This document shows positions 1 to 7,175 of a stretch of DNA of 11,142 bases, in pieces. The position numbers and the translations under genes were made by a program. Position 1 is the first letter of the stretch, and each line of letters starts with the position of its first letter. This DNA is from CAZIWJ01 sp964542855 (GTDB taxonomy: Bacteria > Bacteroidota > Bacteroidia > Cytophagales > Cyclobacteriaceae), in the NCBI GenBank assembly GCA_964542855.1, contig CAZIWJ010000116.1, positions 1 to 11,142 of the forward strand. Reading direction: 5' to 3'. The notes beneath the pieces are model-generated. The model ran no database searches and was not told the origin of the DNA. It saw nothing but the letters and a program-made list of their open reading frames with translations.

Positions 1-511
1 TGGCAAAGGACTTAAGTTTAGAAGCAATTTGTATATTCATTTGAGTTAAATAGGCAAAATTGATCTCGAACCTTACCCGGTTTCCAGATTCCTGAAAATT
101 AACGCAACTACCTTTTTGTAGTCCTTTGGGGTCGTGAGTGAAAATCATTGTATGATTATCCCTATACTGCTTCATGAGCTCTTCAATGTTGAGCACGTTA
201 ACGTTTTGAACAAAAACCAAATCGGCGGAGGCATCAAATCCACCTGACTCCAGTTCCTTAACGACAATCGGCCTGCCGTTAGCTGTTTTACTTTGCGATA
301 GCTCTTTAAGATGATCCACTAAACCTTCTTTACCAATTACAGCGATTACGAAGCTATCAGATGTCTGAGGCCACTTGGTAAATTTGATGAAGTTATAAAT
401 GTAAACCGCCTCTATTTTGTTTTGCGTGAACTCAAAATCCTGTGCCTGAACTTTTGGAGTACTAACAGCGGTAATCACCGAGAACAGGGTTAGCGTGAGT
501 AATCGTAACAT
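1..511 (-). CDS. YfiR/DUF4154-family secreted protein (3' end off window)
   Basis: Reading the minus strand from an ATG at 509-511 gives 170 open codons to the window edge with no stop, so the gene is cut at its 3' end. Residues 1-23 look like a signal peptide (hydrophobic core, cleavage near VQA-QD). The mature part carries hallmarks of the YfiR/DUF4154 family: an NKIEAVYIYNFIKFTKWP-type opening (31-48), NGRPIVV (78-84) and a closing RFEINFAYL...IASKLKSFA (147-170). Family members are about 170-190 aa, so only a few codons should be missing. YfiR of Pseudomonas is a periplasmic repressor of a diguanylate cyclase; in Bacteroidota, relatives often sit beside sensor kinases or TonB-dependent receptors, so the exact role here is unknown. 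It lies 202 bp downstream of glmS on the same strand and probably has its own promoter. The family call is from remembered motifs and is fairly secure; the function is inference. Confidence 0.8.
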   Translation of the reverse strand, partial: MLRLLTLTLFSVITAVSTPKVQAQDFEFTQNKIEAVYIYNFIKFTKWPQTSDSFVIAVIGKEGLVDHLKELSQSKTANGRPIVVKELESGGFDASADLVFVQNVNVLNIEELMKQYRDNHTMIFTHDPKGLQKGSCVNFQESGNRVRFEINFAYLTQMNIQIASKLKSFA

Positions 512-713
512 ATGAGTTTCAGTTTGTTTGTAATGAGGCATTTTTCTTACTCATATCTTACACTAATAGTATACCAATGTATTTAATTACGATTAAAACT
601 TATTAATCTATTGTATTTCAGATATTTATATAATGATTTCCAACCAATAACCTGGCATAAGGTCCTAAACAGTTCCTAAATCGGGATTTCATTCCCAAGG
701 ATTGCTGTCAGAT
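512..713. other. Intergenic region between glmS and the YfiR-family gene
   Basis: This AT-rich gap of 202 bp contains no convincing gene. Near the glmS end are two weak hairpins: GGGA/TCCC (683-696) and ACCT/AGGT (about 651-664). Neither is followed by a T-run on the minus strand, so I do not call a terminator. A direct repeat TCCTAAA occurs at 663-669 and 674-680. On the minus strand TAAGTTTT matches seven of eight positions of the Bacteroidota -7 element but lacks an upstream TTG at proper spacing. A 12-codon ORF (519-554, minus) is too short to support. Confidence 0.5.
663..680. repeat. Direct repeat TCCTAAA x2, 11-bp period
   Basis: Two exact copies of TCCTAAA start at 663 and 674, i.e. 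one helical turn apart, in the gap after glmS and about 150 bp upstream of the YfiR-family start. This geometry suits a dimeric regulator binding one face of DNA, but a 7-bp pair in AT-rich DNA can arise by chance. Confidence 0.3.
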
Positions 714-2564
714 TTATTCTACAGTAACCGACTTTGCAAGGTTTCTGGGCTGATCCACGTTACATCCTCTTAGAACAGCTATATGATAAGAAAGCAACTG
801 TAGCGGGACTACAGAAATCAGGGGCATTACAAGATCGCTGGTGGCGGGTACTTCAATAACGAATTCAGCCATCTCGTGTAACGTTTGTTCACCTTCAGTA
901 ACTATAGCGATCACCTTTCCCTTACGTGCTTTAACTTCCTGAATATTTGATACTATTTTCTCGTAGGAGCTGTCTTTCGTAGCAATAAAAATAACGGGCA
1001 TTTCCTCGTCAATTAATGCAATAGGCCCGTGCTTCATTTCAGCTGCCGGGTAGCCTTCAGCATGGATGTAGGAGATTTCCTTAAGCTTTAACGCTCCCTC
1101 CAGCGCCACAGGAAAATTCAGGCCACGCCCCAGGTAGAGTGCATTTTTGGCATTTTTGTAGAGATCTGCTATGTATTTAATCTGCTCATTGGCTTTCAGA
1201 ACCTGCTCTACCTTCGACGGAATAACGGCCATTTCATTAATTAGCATCTGGAATTTTCGTTCATTAATCAGTGCTCTTCGCTTTCCGATAAGCATAGCAA
1301 TCATGAACAGTACCGTAAGCTGAGCGGTAAAAGCCTTCGTACTGGCTACTCCAATTTCAGGACCGGCATGCGTGTAAACGCCCTCGTGCGACATCCGGGC
1401 AATAGAAGAACCGACCACATTGCAAACCCCAAATATTATTGCTCCCCTGCTTTTTGCCAGTTCCATTGCAGCCAGGGTGTCGGCAGTTTCTCCAGACTGC
1501 GATACAGCAATGACCACATCATCTTTATTGATAATCGGGTTACGATACCTGAATTCAGAGGCGTATTCAACTTCAACCGGTATACGACACAGGTCTTCAA
1601 AAAAGTACTCGGCTACCAGCGCAGCGTGCCAGGAAGTGCCACATCCGATAATAATAATACGCTGGGCATTAATCATCTTATCGATGTAGTTACTGATACC
1701 TCCCAGCTTTAAGTTTCCATTTTCGGCGTTAATCCTGCCCCGCATACAATCTTTAATGGAACGTGGCTGTTCGAAAATTTCCTTAAGCATGAAATGATCG
1801 TACCCACCTTTTTCTAAAGACTCCAATTTAATATCGAGGGTTTGAACGTAGGGAGTTTGAGGTACATCTTCAAGGTCTTTTACAGTTAGCGTACCATCTT
1901 TTACTACAGCTATCTCGTTATCGTTGAGGTAAACCACCTCGTTAGTGTATTCTACAATTGGAGTAGCATCTGAAGCAAAAAAGTACTCATCTTTACCTAC
2001 TCCAACCACCAACGGGCTACTTCTGCGTGCTGCAACAAGCATACCCGGGTGGTCTTCTGAGGTGATTACAACAGCATAAGCTCCTACAATCTTGTTCAGA
2101 GCGATACGAACCGCTTCTTCGAAAGAGTTACCTGTATTTTCCAGGATACTTTCCAGGAAATTGACAAATACTTCTGTATCTGTTTCACTGGAAAATGTAA
2201 ACCCTTCTTCTACAAGCTCCTGTTTAATAGAAGAATAGTTTTCAAAAATACCGTTATGTATTACTGCTATTTTTCCATTATTAGAAAGGTGTGGATGCGC
2301 ATTTTCATCGTTAGGTTCTCCGTGGGTAGCCCAGCGGGTGTGCCCGATTGCTACGGTTCCGTGGGTAGAAGCCCCTTCCTGTTTCTTATGATCCAGAAAT
2401 TTCTCAAGGTCACCAACCCGCCCTTTTTTCTTGAATACGTTTAGCGAACCGTTAAGAATTGCAATGCCGGCGCTGTCGTACCCTCTGTACTCGAGGCGCT
2501 TCAATCCTTTTAGAATGATCGGGCAGGCTTCCTTTTTGCCTGCATAGGCTACAATACCGCACAT
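714..2564 (-). CDS. glmS: Glutamine-fructose-6-phosphate aminotransferase (isomerizing)
   Basis: GlmS makes glucosamine-6-phosphate from fructose-6-phosphate and glutamine in the cytoplasm, the first committed step towards UDP-GlcNAc for peptidoglycan and LPS. The 616-aa product begins MCGIVAYAG, so Cys2 is the N-terminal nucleophile of the class II glutamine amidotransferase domain (about 2-220, with EYRGYDSAG, GHTRWATHG, HNGIFENY and SETDTEVF). Two SIS sugar-isomerase domains follow: the first holds GCGTSWHA and SQSGETADTLAA, the second GRGLNFPVALEGALKLKEIS and EMKHGP with the catalytic Glu and His. The C-terminus DQPRNLAKSVTVE is the family's canonical ending with the fructose-binding Lys. 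Length is normal (E. coli 609 aa). It lies 47 bp downstream of the DUF4270 lipoprotein gene and may be co-transcribed with it. No glmS ribozyme is visible in the short leader, as expected outside Firmicutes. The start is fixed by the required Met-Cys. Confidence 0.98.
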   Translation of the reverse strand: MCGIVAYAGKKEACPIILKGLKRLEYRGYDSAGIAILNGSLNVFKKKGRVGDLEKFLDHKKQEGASTHGTVAIGHTRWATHGEPNDENAHPHLSNNGKIAVIHNGIFENYSSIKQELVEEGFTFSSETDTEVFVNFLESILENTGNSFEEAVRIALNKIVGAYAVVITSEDHPGMLVAARRSSPLVVGVGKDEYFFASDATPIVEYTNEVVYLNDNEIAVVKDGTLTVKDLEDVPQTPYVQTLDIKLESLEKGGYDHFMLKEIFEQPRSIKDCMRGRINAENGNLKLGGISNYIDKMINAQRIIIIGCGTSWHAALVAEYFFEDLCRIPVEVEYASEFRYRNPIINKDDVVIAVSQSGETADTLAAMELAKSRGAIIFGVCNVVGSSIARMSHEGVYTHAGPEIGVASTKAFTAQLTVLFMIAMLIGKRRALINERKFQMLINEMAVIPSKVEQVLKANEQIKYIADLYKNAKNALYLGRGLNFPVALEGALKLKEISYIHAEGYPAAEMKHGPIALIDEEMPVIFIATKDSSYEKIVSNIQEVKARKGKVIAIVTEGEQTLHEMAEFVIEVPATSDLVMPLISVVPLQLLSYHIAVLRGCNVDQPRNLAKSVTVE

Positions 2565-2594
2565 AGAGAGGGGGAATTAAAGGTTGATACTATT

Positions 2595-2618
2595 AAAAAA
2601 AGGTGCGCGAACTACCTT
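2595..2618 (-). terminator. Weak hairpin plus T7 between DUF4270 gene and glmS
   Basis: On the minus strand AAGGT (2614-2618) and ACCTT (2600-2604) can form a 5-bp stem around a TTCG-containing loop, followed directly by seven Ts. It overlaps the DUF4270 stop codon. The stem is short, so it may only attenuate read-through into glmS rather than stop it. Confidence 0.35.
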
Positions 2619-3940
2619 ATAGTTGTGTAAAATACTTTTAACCGGCTATTTGATACCGTTGTTCTATTAACTGCCACGCTATTAAACCGGGAAGAATTAT
2701 TACCAGTAATTACGCTAGGTATAAGAGCAATCTGGTAAAAGCGATTTCGATCTGCTCTTTCCTTTAAACCTAGCAACGTTGGCGTAACGCTACTAATGTA
2801 AGCTTGTTTATTTCTGTTGTATGTAGGAAAATTATCGATTAACGATCCTCTTGAGGAATTGATTAGATTATCGATAATAACGTTGTAGTCTTCTTCCGAG
2901 CTAACAACAGGTTCTACTGCCCACTCCAGGTTGCCCAGTATTCCGGGAGGAGCGGCTATTCCGTTCGCTTGAGCATTAATATCCAGGGCCAGTTCTGCGT
3001 TATTAATAGCAATATTTTCACCATTTGCCTCTACTTCGTCTAGAAAGCGGAAAAAGTTGGTAAAGTCTATTACAGGAAATATACCTGCTCCTGCCTGAAA
3101 ATATCCGGTTGTACTATCGGCAAAATAATCGGTTTCTCCGGCCATTAACATTTCAAGAGGAGTACCGGAACGGTCGCTTTCGATGTTATAAAAAGCTCTT
3201 GAGAAGTCGTTATCATATCCAACAGAATAAGTACCAGTTGTATCCCCAGTTGAATAAAACACCGTAAAGCGGATAGTATTAGAAGCAAACCCGGCAACCA
3301 CCGAGTTGTTAACAGGCTCCAGCGCCAAACCGTTGTATTCAGAAAGTAGGGCTTCATCGCGGCTAGCTTGGGAGCCATCTGTACTGATGGGACGAATAAC
3401 ATTAAATAATTCCCTGCCAAAGTTTTCATTCAAACGTACGGTTAACGTATCATCCTTACTACCACCGGATGAAATTAATGAATCGAGCGCCAGTTGTACA
3501 GTATCGATTGGCGAGGCTACCCCTATTTCATTAAAACTATAGTAAGAAATTGTATCGATAATGGCTTCGGCTAGCTTACTGATTTTAAGGTTAAAGGCAG
3601 TGTTTGACGACTTTTCACCGTGTATGTAATTCGCAACTACTGAAAATTTAGCGGAGTCGTAAGTTGCATTATCGGGTATACTTACTCCCGGAAAGGTATT
3701 TAACTGGAAAAAAGCCCGGGCTTTAAGGTTACCAAAATTTAAATCGCTGTACCCTCCAACTAATATTCGCCCGGTGTTAGATGTACGTATGGAATCTAAT
3801 TGAATCTGACTGGCAAAAGTAAGTGGAATTTCCTTATACACTACTTCCACCTGCTGTTCGCCAACGTTAACTGGTTCTATTTCACTCTCACCACATCCTG
3901 TACTAAGAAAAAGGACCAGCAGAATAACTGCTGGCCACAT
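2612..3940 (-). CDS. DUF4270 family lipoprotein
   Basis: The frame is open further upstream (to 4111) but that part lies inside the preceding gene. I place the start at the ATG at 3938-3940, four bases after the glgA-like stop, because it begins a clean lipoprotein signal peptide: MWPAVILLVLFLSTGC, with Cys16 as the lipidated residue. The acidic GESEIE just after Cys resembles the signal that sends Bacteroidota lipoproteins to the cell surface. The product is 442 aa, rich in Asn, Ser and Thr, with alternating hydrophobic residues typical of beta structure, e.g. the ATYDSAKFSVVANYIHGEK segment. Content and length fit DUF4270, a Bacteroidota family of unknown function usually found beside a glycogen-synthase-like gene, as here. 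Close spacing behind glgA implies translational coupling. Family assignment is from memory of sequence style and context; function is not known. Confidence 0.8.
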   Translation of the reverse strand: MWPAVILLVLFLSTGCGESEIEPVNVGEQQVEVVYKEIPLTFASQIQLDSIRTSNTGRILVGGYSDLNFGNLKARAFFQLNTFPGVSIPDNATYDSAKFSVVANYIHGEKSSNTAFNLKISKLAEAIIDTISYYSFNEIGVASPIDTVQLALDSLISSGGSKDDTLTVRLNENFGRELFNVIRPISTDGSQASRDEALLSEYNGLALEPVNNSVVAGFASNTIRFTVFYSTGDTTGTYSVGYDNDFSRAFYNIESDRSGTPLEMLMAGETDYFADSTTGYFQAGAGIFPVIDFTNFFRFLDEVEANGENIAINNAELALDINAQANGIAAPPGILGNLEWAVEPVVSSEEDYNVIIDNLINSSRGSLIDNFPTYNRNKQAYISSVTPTLLGLKERADRNRFYQIALIPSVITGNNSSRFNSVAVNRTTVSNSRLKVFYTTIR

Positions 3941-3944
3941 TGTT

Positions 3945-4760
3945 TTACCCTGCCAGTTCGTTGTACAGATTATAGTACGAATCGAGCAGATCATCTCCTT
4001 TCTCAATGACATCAATCTTCTTTCTTTCCACAAATTCGCTAAAAAGTTCTTCAAAGCTTTCACTGGTTTTCTCATCAGCTTTAATGACTGCATCAGAGTA
4101 TTCAATGCCAATTTTTACGAAGCCAGCTATATCGGCCGACTTTAATGGGTCGAGCATGTTATCATCAATATCGATCATTTTTACCTTCTCAATAACGTTG
4201 CCGTTGAACTTATAAGTAACAACATCATTGTTGTAGATGGTAAATACTGTTTTCGTGTTTTTGAAAACGGGATCGTTTTTGTAAGTGGTTTTAAGATACA
4301 TTGGAATCAGGCTGGTCATCCAGTCGTTACAATGCACAATATCAGGCGACCAGCCCAATTTGCGAACCGTTTCTATAACGCCCTTGCAGAAAAAAATTGC
4401 CCGTTCATCATTGTCTTCATGGAATTTGTCCTCCTTGTCAAAAAAAACTGATTTACGGTGAAAGTAATCTTCATTATCAATGAAATATACCTGTAGTTTA
4501 GCATTAGGGATAGAAGCAACTTTAATTGTTAAAGGCTTTTCTTCATTACCAACGGCAATGTTAATCCCGGAAAGTCTCACTACTTCGTGCAGCCTGTTCT
4601 TGCGCTCGTTGATCAGTCCGAAACGAGGCACGAGAATGCGGATTTCCATACCCCTTTCCTGCATACCCTGAGGCAGCTTGCGAACAAAATCGGCGACCTC
4701 TGAGGTTTTTAAAAACGGATTGATTTCGCTGGCTACATAAAGAATGCGAAGTTTTGACAT
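3945..4760 (-). CDS. Half-length GT5 glycogen/starch synthase-like protein
   Basis: The 271-aa product matches the N-terminal (starch catalytic, GT5) half of glycogen synthase: LRILYVASEINPFLKT at 4-19, RILVPRFG (41-48), VYFIDNEDYF (91-100) and HCNDW (143-147), the counterpart of HAHDW in GlgA. Two things differ from true GlgA (about 480 aa). The C-terminal GT-B half, which forms the other side of the active site, is absent, and the ADP-glucose signature KTGGL reads K18-T-S-E-V. The last 60 residues are charged and have no obvious counterpart in GlgA. Catalysis of glycogen elongation is therefore doubtful. Annotation pipelines usually name such Bacteroidota proteins glycogen/starch synthase. 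The gene heads a minus-strand unit with the DUF4270 lipoprotein gene (4-bp gap) and glmS, and faces away from panC across 107 bp. The ATG at 4758-4760 starts directly at the conserved N-terminus. Confidence 0.85.
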   Translation of the reverse strand: MSKLRILYVASEINPFLKTSEVADFVRKLPQGMQERGMEIRILVPRFGLINERKNRLHEVVRLSGINIAVGNEEKPLTIKVASIPNAKLQVYFIDNEDYFHRKSVFFDKEDKFHEDNDERAIFFCKGVIETVRKLGWSPDIVHCNDWMTSLIPMYLKTTYKNDPVFKNTKTVFTIYNNDVVTYKFNGNVIEKVKMIDIDDNMLDPLKSADIAGFVKIGIEYSDAVIKADEKTSESFEELFSEFVERKKIDVIEKGDDLLDSYYNLYNELAG

Positions 4761-4867
4761 ACTACTGTGTATTTATGTGGATATATAAGAAATGATTATG
4801 CGAAATTACGAATTTTTTATATACTTTGCCATTTTTGCGCTTGTTGCGAACTTAATATCCGGCAAGC
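4761..4867. promoter_or_regulatory. Divergent promoter region between glgA-like gene and panC
   Basis: These 107 AT-rich bases separate two divergent start codons and must hold promoters for both directions. On the plus strand TATACTTTGCCA (4820-4831) resembles the Bacteroidota -7 element TAnnTTTG with one extra base between TA and TTTG; it also resembles the better panD promoter (TATAGTTTTGCCA). On the minus strand TAATTTCG (about 4806-4813) matches seven of eight positions. I see no convincing TTG -33 element for either. Confidence 0.45.
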
Positions 4868-5713
4868 ATGCAAAAATTTACCGCAATTAGTGCATTACGC
4901 ACTTTTCTAAACCACCATAGAGCTTCCGGCCGATCGATTGGTCTTGTTCCTACTATGGGTGCGTTGCACGAGGGTCATCTGAGCCTCATACGTCATTCTT
5001 TGGCCGATAATGCACTTACCGTTTGCAGCATTTACGTAAACCCCACCCAGTTTAACAATACGAGCGATTTAGCAAGTTATCCTCGCACGCTGGACCACGA
5101 CATGCAAATGCTTGAAGATATAGGATGCGACGCTGTGTTCGTGCCCAATGACGAATTAATGTACCCCAACGGTAAAGACAATTTACTCACTATTGACATA
5201 GGTAGTGTAACCAGGTACCTGGAAGGCAAGCACCGCCCTGGTCATTTTAACGGGGTGGCTCTTGTAGTAAGTAAGCTGTTTAATATAGTTCAGCCCGAAA
5301 GAGCTTATTTCGGACAAAAAGATTTGCAACAGTTTGCAGTGATCAAGAAACTGACTGACGATTTATCTTATCCTATTGCATTAACCATGGTACCGACCGT
5401 GCGCGCACCAAGCGGGCTGGCTCTTTCTTCCAGGAATAAAAGGCTAACCTCAGCACAACTAAGCGAGGCCGCCAAACTGTACTCGTTTCTTGTTATGAGC
5501 CGTGCACAACTACTCAATGGCCAATCCGTTGAAGAAGCTGTACGTTCAGCCACCGACTATTTTTCAACAATACCGCAAGTAAAACTGGAGTATTTTGCTG
5601 TGGTGAATTCTGAAACATTTGAACCCATTCGTGAAATAGTTAATCAACCCGTTGCGTTATGTGTAGCGGTATTTGTTGGCGAAGTAAGGTTGATTGATAA
5701 CCTGCTGTTGTGA
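4868..5713 (+). CDS. panC: Pantoate-beta-alanine ligase (pantothenate synthetase)
   Basis: PanC joins D-pantoate and beta-alanine with ATP to give pantothenate, the vitamin precursor of coenzyme A. The 281-aa product has the usual family length. It shows the nucleotidyltransferase signature PTMGALHEGHLSL (28-40), whose HEGH is the HIGH-type ATP site, then YVNPTQF, the GKHRPGHFNGVALVVSKLF pantoate/ATP-binding stretch, AYFGQKDLQQ, SSRNKRL and a closing GEVRLIDN. All key motifs are intact. It is first in a plus-strand run, 69 bp ahead of panD, which supplies its beta-alanine, so the two form a metabolic pair. There is no clear Shine-Dalgarno before the ATG, normal for this phylum. No panB is in the window. 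Confidence 0.97.
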   Translation: MQKFTAISALRTFLNHHRASGRSIGLVPTMGALHEGHLSLIRHSLADNALTVCSIYVNPTQFNNTSDLASYPRTLDHDMQMLEDIGCDAVFVPNDELMYPNGKDNLLTIDIGSVTRYLEGKHRPGHFNGVALVVSKLFNIVQPERAYFGQKDLQQFAVIKKLTDDLSYPIALTMVPTVRAPSGLALSSRNKRLTSAQLSEAAKLYSFLVMSRAQLLNGQSVEEAVRSATDYFSTIPQVKLEYFAVVNSETFEPIREIVNQPVALCVAVFVGEVRLIDNLLL

Positions 5714-5736
5714 GTTAATATTTATTTATAGTTTTG
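5708..5736 (+). promoter_or_regulatory. Predicted Bacteroidota-type promoter for panD
   Basis: TTG at 5708-5710, an 18-bp spacer, and TAGTTTTG at 5729-5736 fit the published Bacteroidota consensus (TTG/TTTG at -33, TAnnTTTG at -7). The -33 triplet lies just before the panC stop codon (5711-5713). Transcription would start near 5740-5744, giving a leader of about 40 nt to panD. This is the best promoter match in the window. Confidence 0.6.
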
Positions 5737-5770
5737 CCAAAAAAGATCATTGGTAGTGCTAACCAGAATC

Positions 5771-5775
5771 AGGAG
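5771..5775 (+). promoter_or_regulatory. panD: Shine-Dalgarno AGGAG for panD
   Basis: AGGAG ends seven bases before the panD ATG at 5783, ideal spacing for 16S pairing. It stands out because nearly every other gene here has an AT-rich leader with no Shine-Dalgarno, as usual in Bacteroidota. It supports 5783 as the start. Confidence 0.6.
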
Positions 5776-5782
5776 TTAAGTT

Positions 5783-6133
5783 ATGAATGTAGAGGTGTTG
5801 AAATCGAAAATTCATCGTGTTAAGGTTACGCAGGCAGAATTACATTACGTAGGTAGTGTTACCATTGATGAATCGCTGATGGAAGCTGCCAATATTATAC
5901 CGAATGAAAAGGTTCAGGTTGTAAATATTAATAATGGTGAACGGCTTGAAACGTATGTAATAAAAGGAGAGAGAAATACGGGTACAGTTTGCCTAAATGG
6001 TCCGGCAGCCCGTAAAGTTCAACCGGGCGATGTTATTATAATTATTTCTTACGCGTTTATGCCGCTGGAAGAGGCCAAAGTTTATCGTCCTCTTGTAGTT
6101 TTTCCTAACGAGCACAATCAGTTAAACACTTAA
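5783..6133 (+). CDS. panD: Aspartate 1-decarboxylase proenzyme
   Basis: PanD decarboxylates L-aspartate to beta-alanine for PanC. It is a pyruvoyl enzyme made by self-cleavage between Gly24 and Ser25; the Y22-V-G-S25 site is present, so a small beta chain (1-24) and a pyruvoyl-capped alpha chain (25-116) are expected. Conserved Lys9, His11, Arg54 and Tyr58 are all in place, as is the NGPAAR segment. Length (116 aa) is normal. It follows panC by 69 bp with its own predicted promoter and Shine-Dalgarno, and the next gene begins four bases after its stop, so panD probably leads a transcript that continues into the envelope genes. Confidence 0.97.
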   Translation: MNVEVLKSKIHRVKVTQAELHYVGSVTIDESLMEAANIIPNEKVQVVNINNGERLETYVIKGERNTGTVCLNGPAARKVQPGDVIIIISYAFMPLEEAKVYRPLVVFPNEHNQLNT

Positions 6134-6137
6134 GCCA

Positions 6138-7172
6138 GTGAAAACCAAGCAAGTTATTCAGTATGTTATCTCTTTGTTAATAGCCGGGGGCTTACTCTGG
6201 TATGTATTCAAAGACCTTGAGCTGCAAAAAATGATTGCCAAACTCGGTGAGGTGGATTACCGGTGGATTATGGCTACCGTGTGTATTTTTGTACTCAGCC
6301 ATTACTTACGGGCGATCCGTTGGGTAATGTTGTTAAAGCCCCTGGGTTACAAAACTCACTCCTTCAGAACGTTTTTAGCTGTAATGGTTGGATATTTTGC
6401 TAATCTGGCCTTTCCCCGGGCTGGTGAGGTAACACGCTGTGGTATATTAAAACGATTGGATAACATAGCAGTAAGCCGATCATTTGGTACTGTTGTAGCC
6501 GAAAGGATTATTGACGTATTTATGCTGCTACTAGTTGTTTTGCTAACCTTTCTGGTAGAATTTGGGCGAGTGCAGTCTTTCATCGTTGACTTTTTCGATA
6601 GTAAGTTTAAGAATGTTAACGTAGCAAATAGCATCGTTTTGCTCATTACAGGAACGGCAGCATTTTTAGTTGTGGTTTTACTGGTTACCAAGTTTAAATC
6701 GCAACTGTATAAAAACCCTTTTGTGGCCCGGGCATTTGACTTTTTTAAAGGGCTGTTTGAAGGTTTACTTAGTATTCGAAAGCTTAGTAATCCGGTGCTG
6801 TTCGTAGGATTGACTGTGTTAATGTGGTTGTGTTACTATTTTATGTCTTATTTCGTCTTTTTTGCTATTCCTGAAACAGCACATCTAGGTGTTCGGGCTG
6901 GTTTAACCGTAATGACTATGGGAGCCCTCGGCATGGCAGCTCCCGTTCAGGGTGGTATTGGAACCTTTCATATCCTGGTATCAGGAGCCTTATTACTTTA
7001 CGGAGTAGCTGAAGATGACGGAGTATTGTTTGCTACACTTACCCACGCCACTCAAACTCTTGCTTTTGTAATTTTCGGCGCATTGAGTGTATTAATCGTT
7101 GCCTTGATGAAAAGAAAGGACGCTTCTTTGAATAAAGCCAGTACGTCATCCAATCATTATGTAAAGAATTGA
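6138..7172 (+). CDS. Lysylphosphatidylglycerol synthase-type transmembrane protein (UPF0104)
   Basis: This 344-aa polytopic inner-membrane protein fits the LPG_synthase_TM family (flippase-like domain of MprF, also free-standing). About eight hydrophobic segments can be seen, e.g. 7-24, 43-62, 122-142, 165-184, 219-243 and 296-324. Family motifs are LRAIRW (57-62), NLAFPRAGEVTR (89-100), ERIIDVF (122-128) and GGIGTFH (272-278). There is no soluble aminoacyl-transferase domain, so it should not make lysyl-PG itself; a role in moving a lipid or lipid-linked substrate is plausible but unproven. The start is a GTG four bases after the panD stop; it is preferred because the first membrane helix begins right after it and no ATG precedes that helix. 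The next gene starts three bases after its stop, so it is embedded in an operon. Confidence 0.88.
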   Translation: MKTKQVIQYVISLLIAGGLLWYVFKDLELQKMIAKLGEVDYRWIMATVCIFVLSHYLRAIRWVMLLKPLGYKTHSFRTFLAVMVGYFANLAFPRAGEVTRCGILKRLDNIAVSRSFGTVVAERIIDVFMLLLVVLLTFLVEFGRVQSFIVDFFDSKFKNVNVANSIVLLITGTAAFLVVVLLVTKFKSQLYKNPFVARAFDFFKGLFEGLLSIRKLSNPVLFVGLTVLMWLCYYFMSYFVFFAIPETAHLGVRAGLTVMTMGALGMAAPVQGGIGTFHILVSGALLLYGVAEDDGVLFATLTHATQTLAFVIFGALSVLIVALMKRKDASLNKASTSSNHYVKN

Positions 7173-7175
7173 TCA

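Noticed and set aside
519..554. 12-codon minus-strand ORF before the YfiR-family gene
   Set aside because: Too short, not in frame with the gene, and no supporting signal.
651..696. Terminator for glmS
   Set aside because: Stems are only four or five pairs and no T-run follows on the minus strand.
2565..2611. glmS ribozyme
   Set aside because: The 47-bp gap is far too short and lacks the conserved core; this ribozyme is typical of Firmicutes.
3941..4111. Upstream extension of the DUF4270 reading frame by 57 codons
   Set aside because: It lies within the 3' end of the glgA-like gene, and the internal Met at 3938-3940 starts a proper lipoprotein signal peptide.
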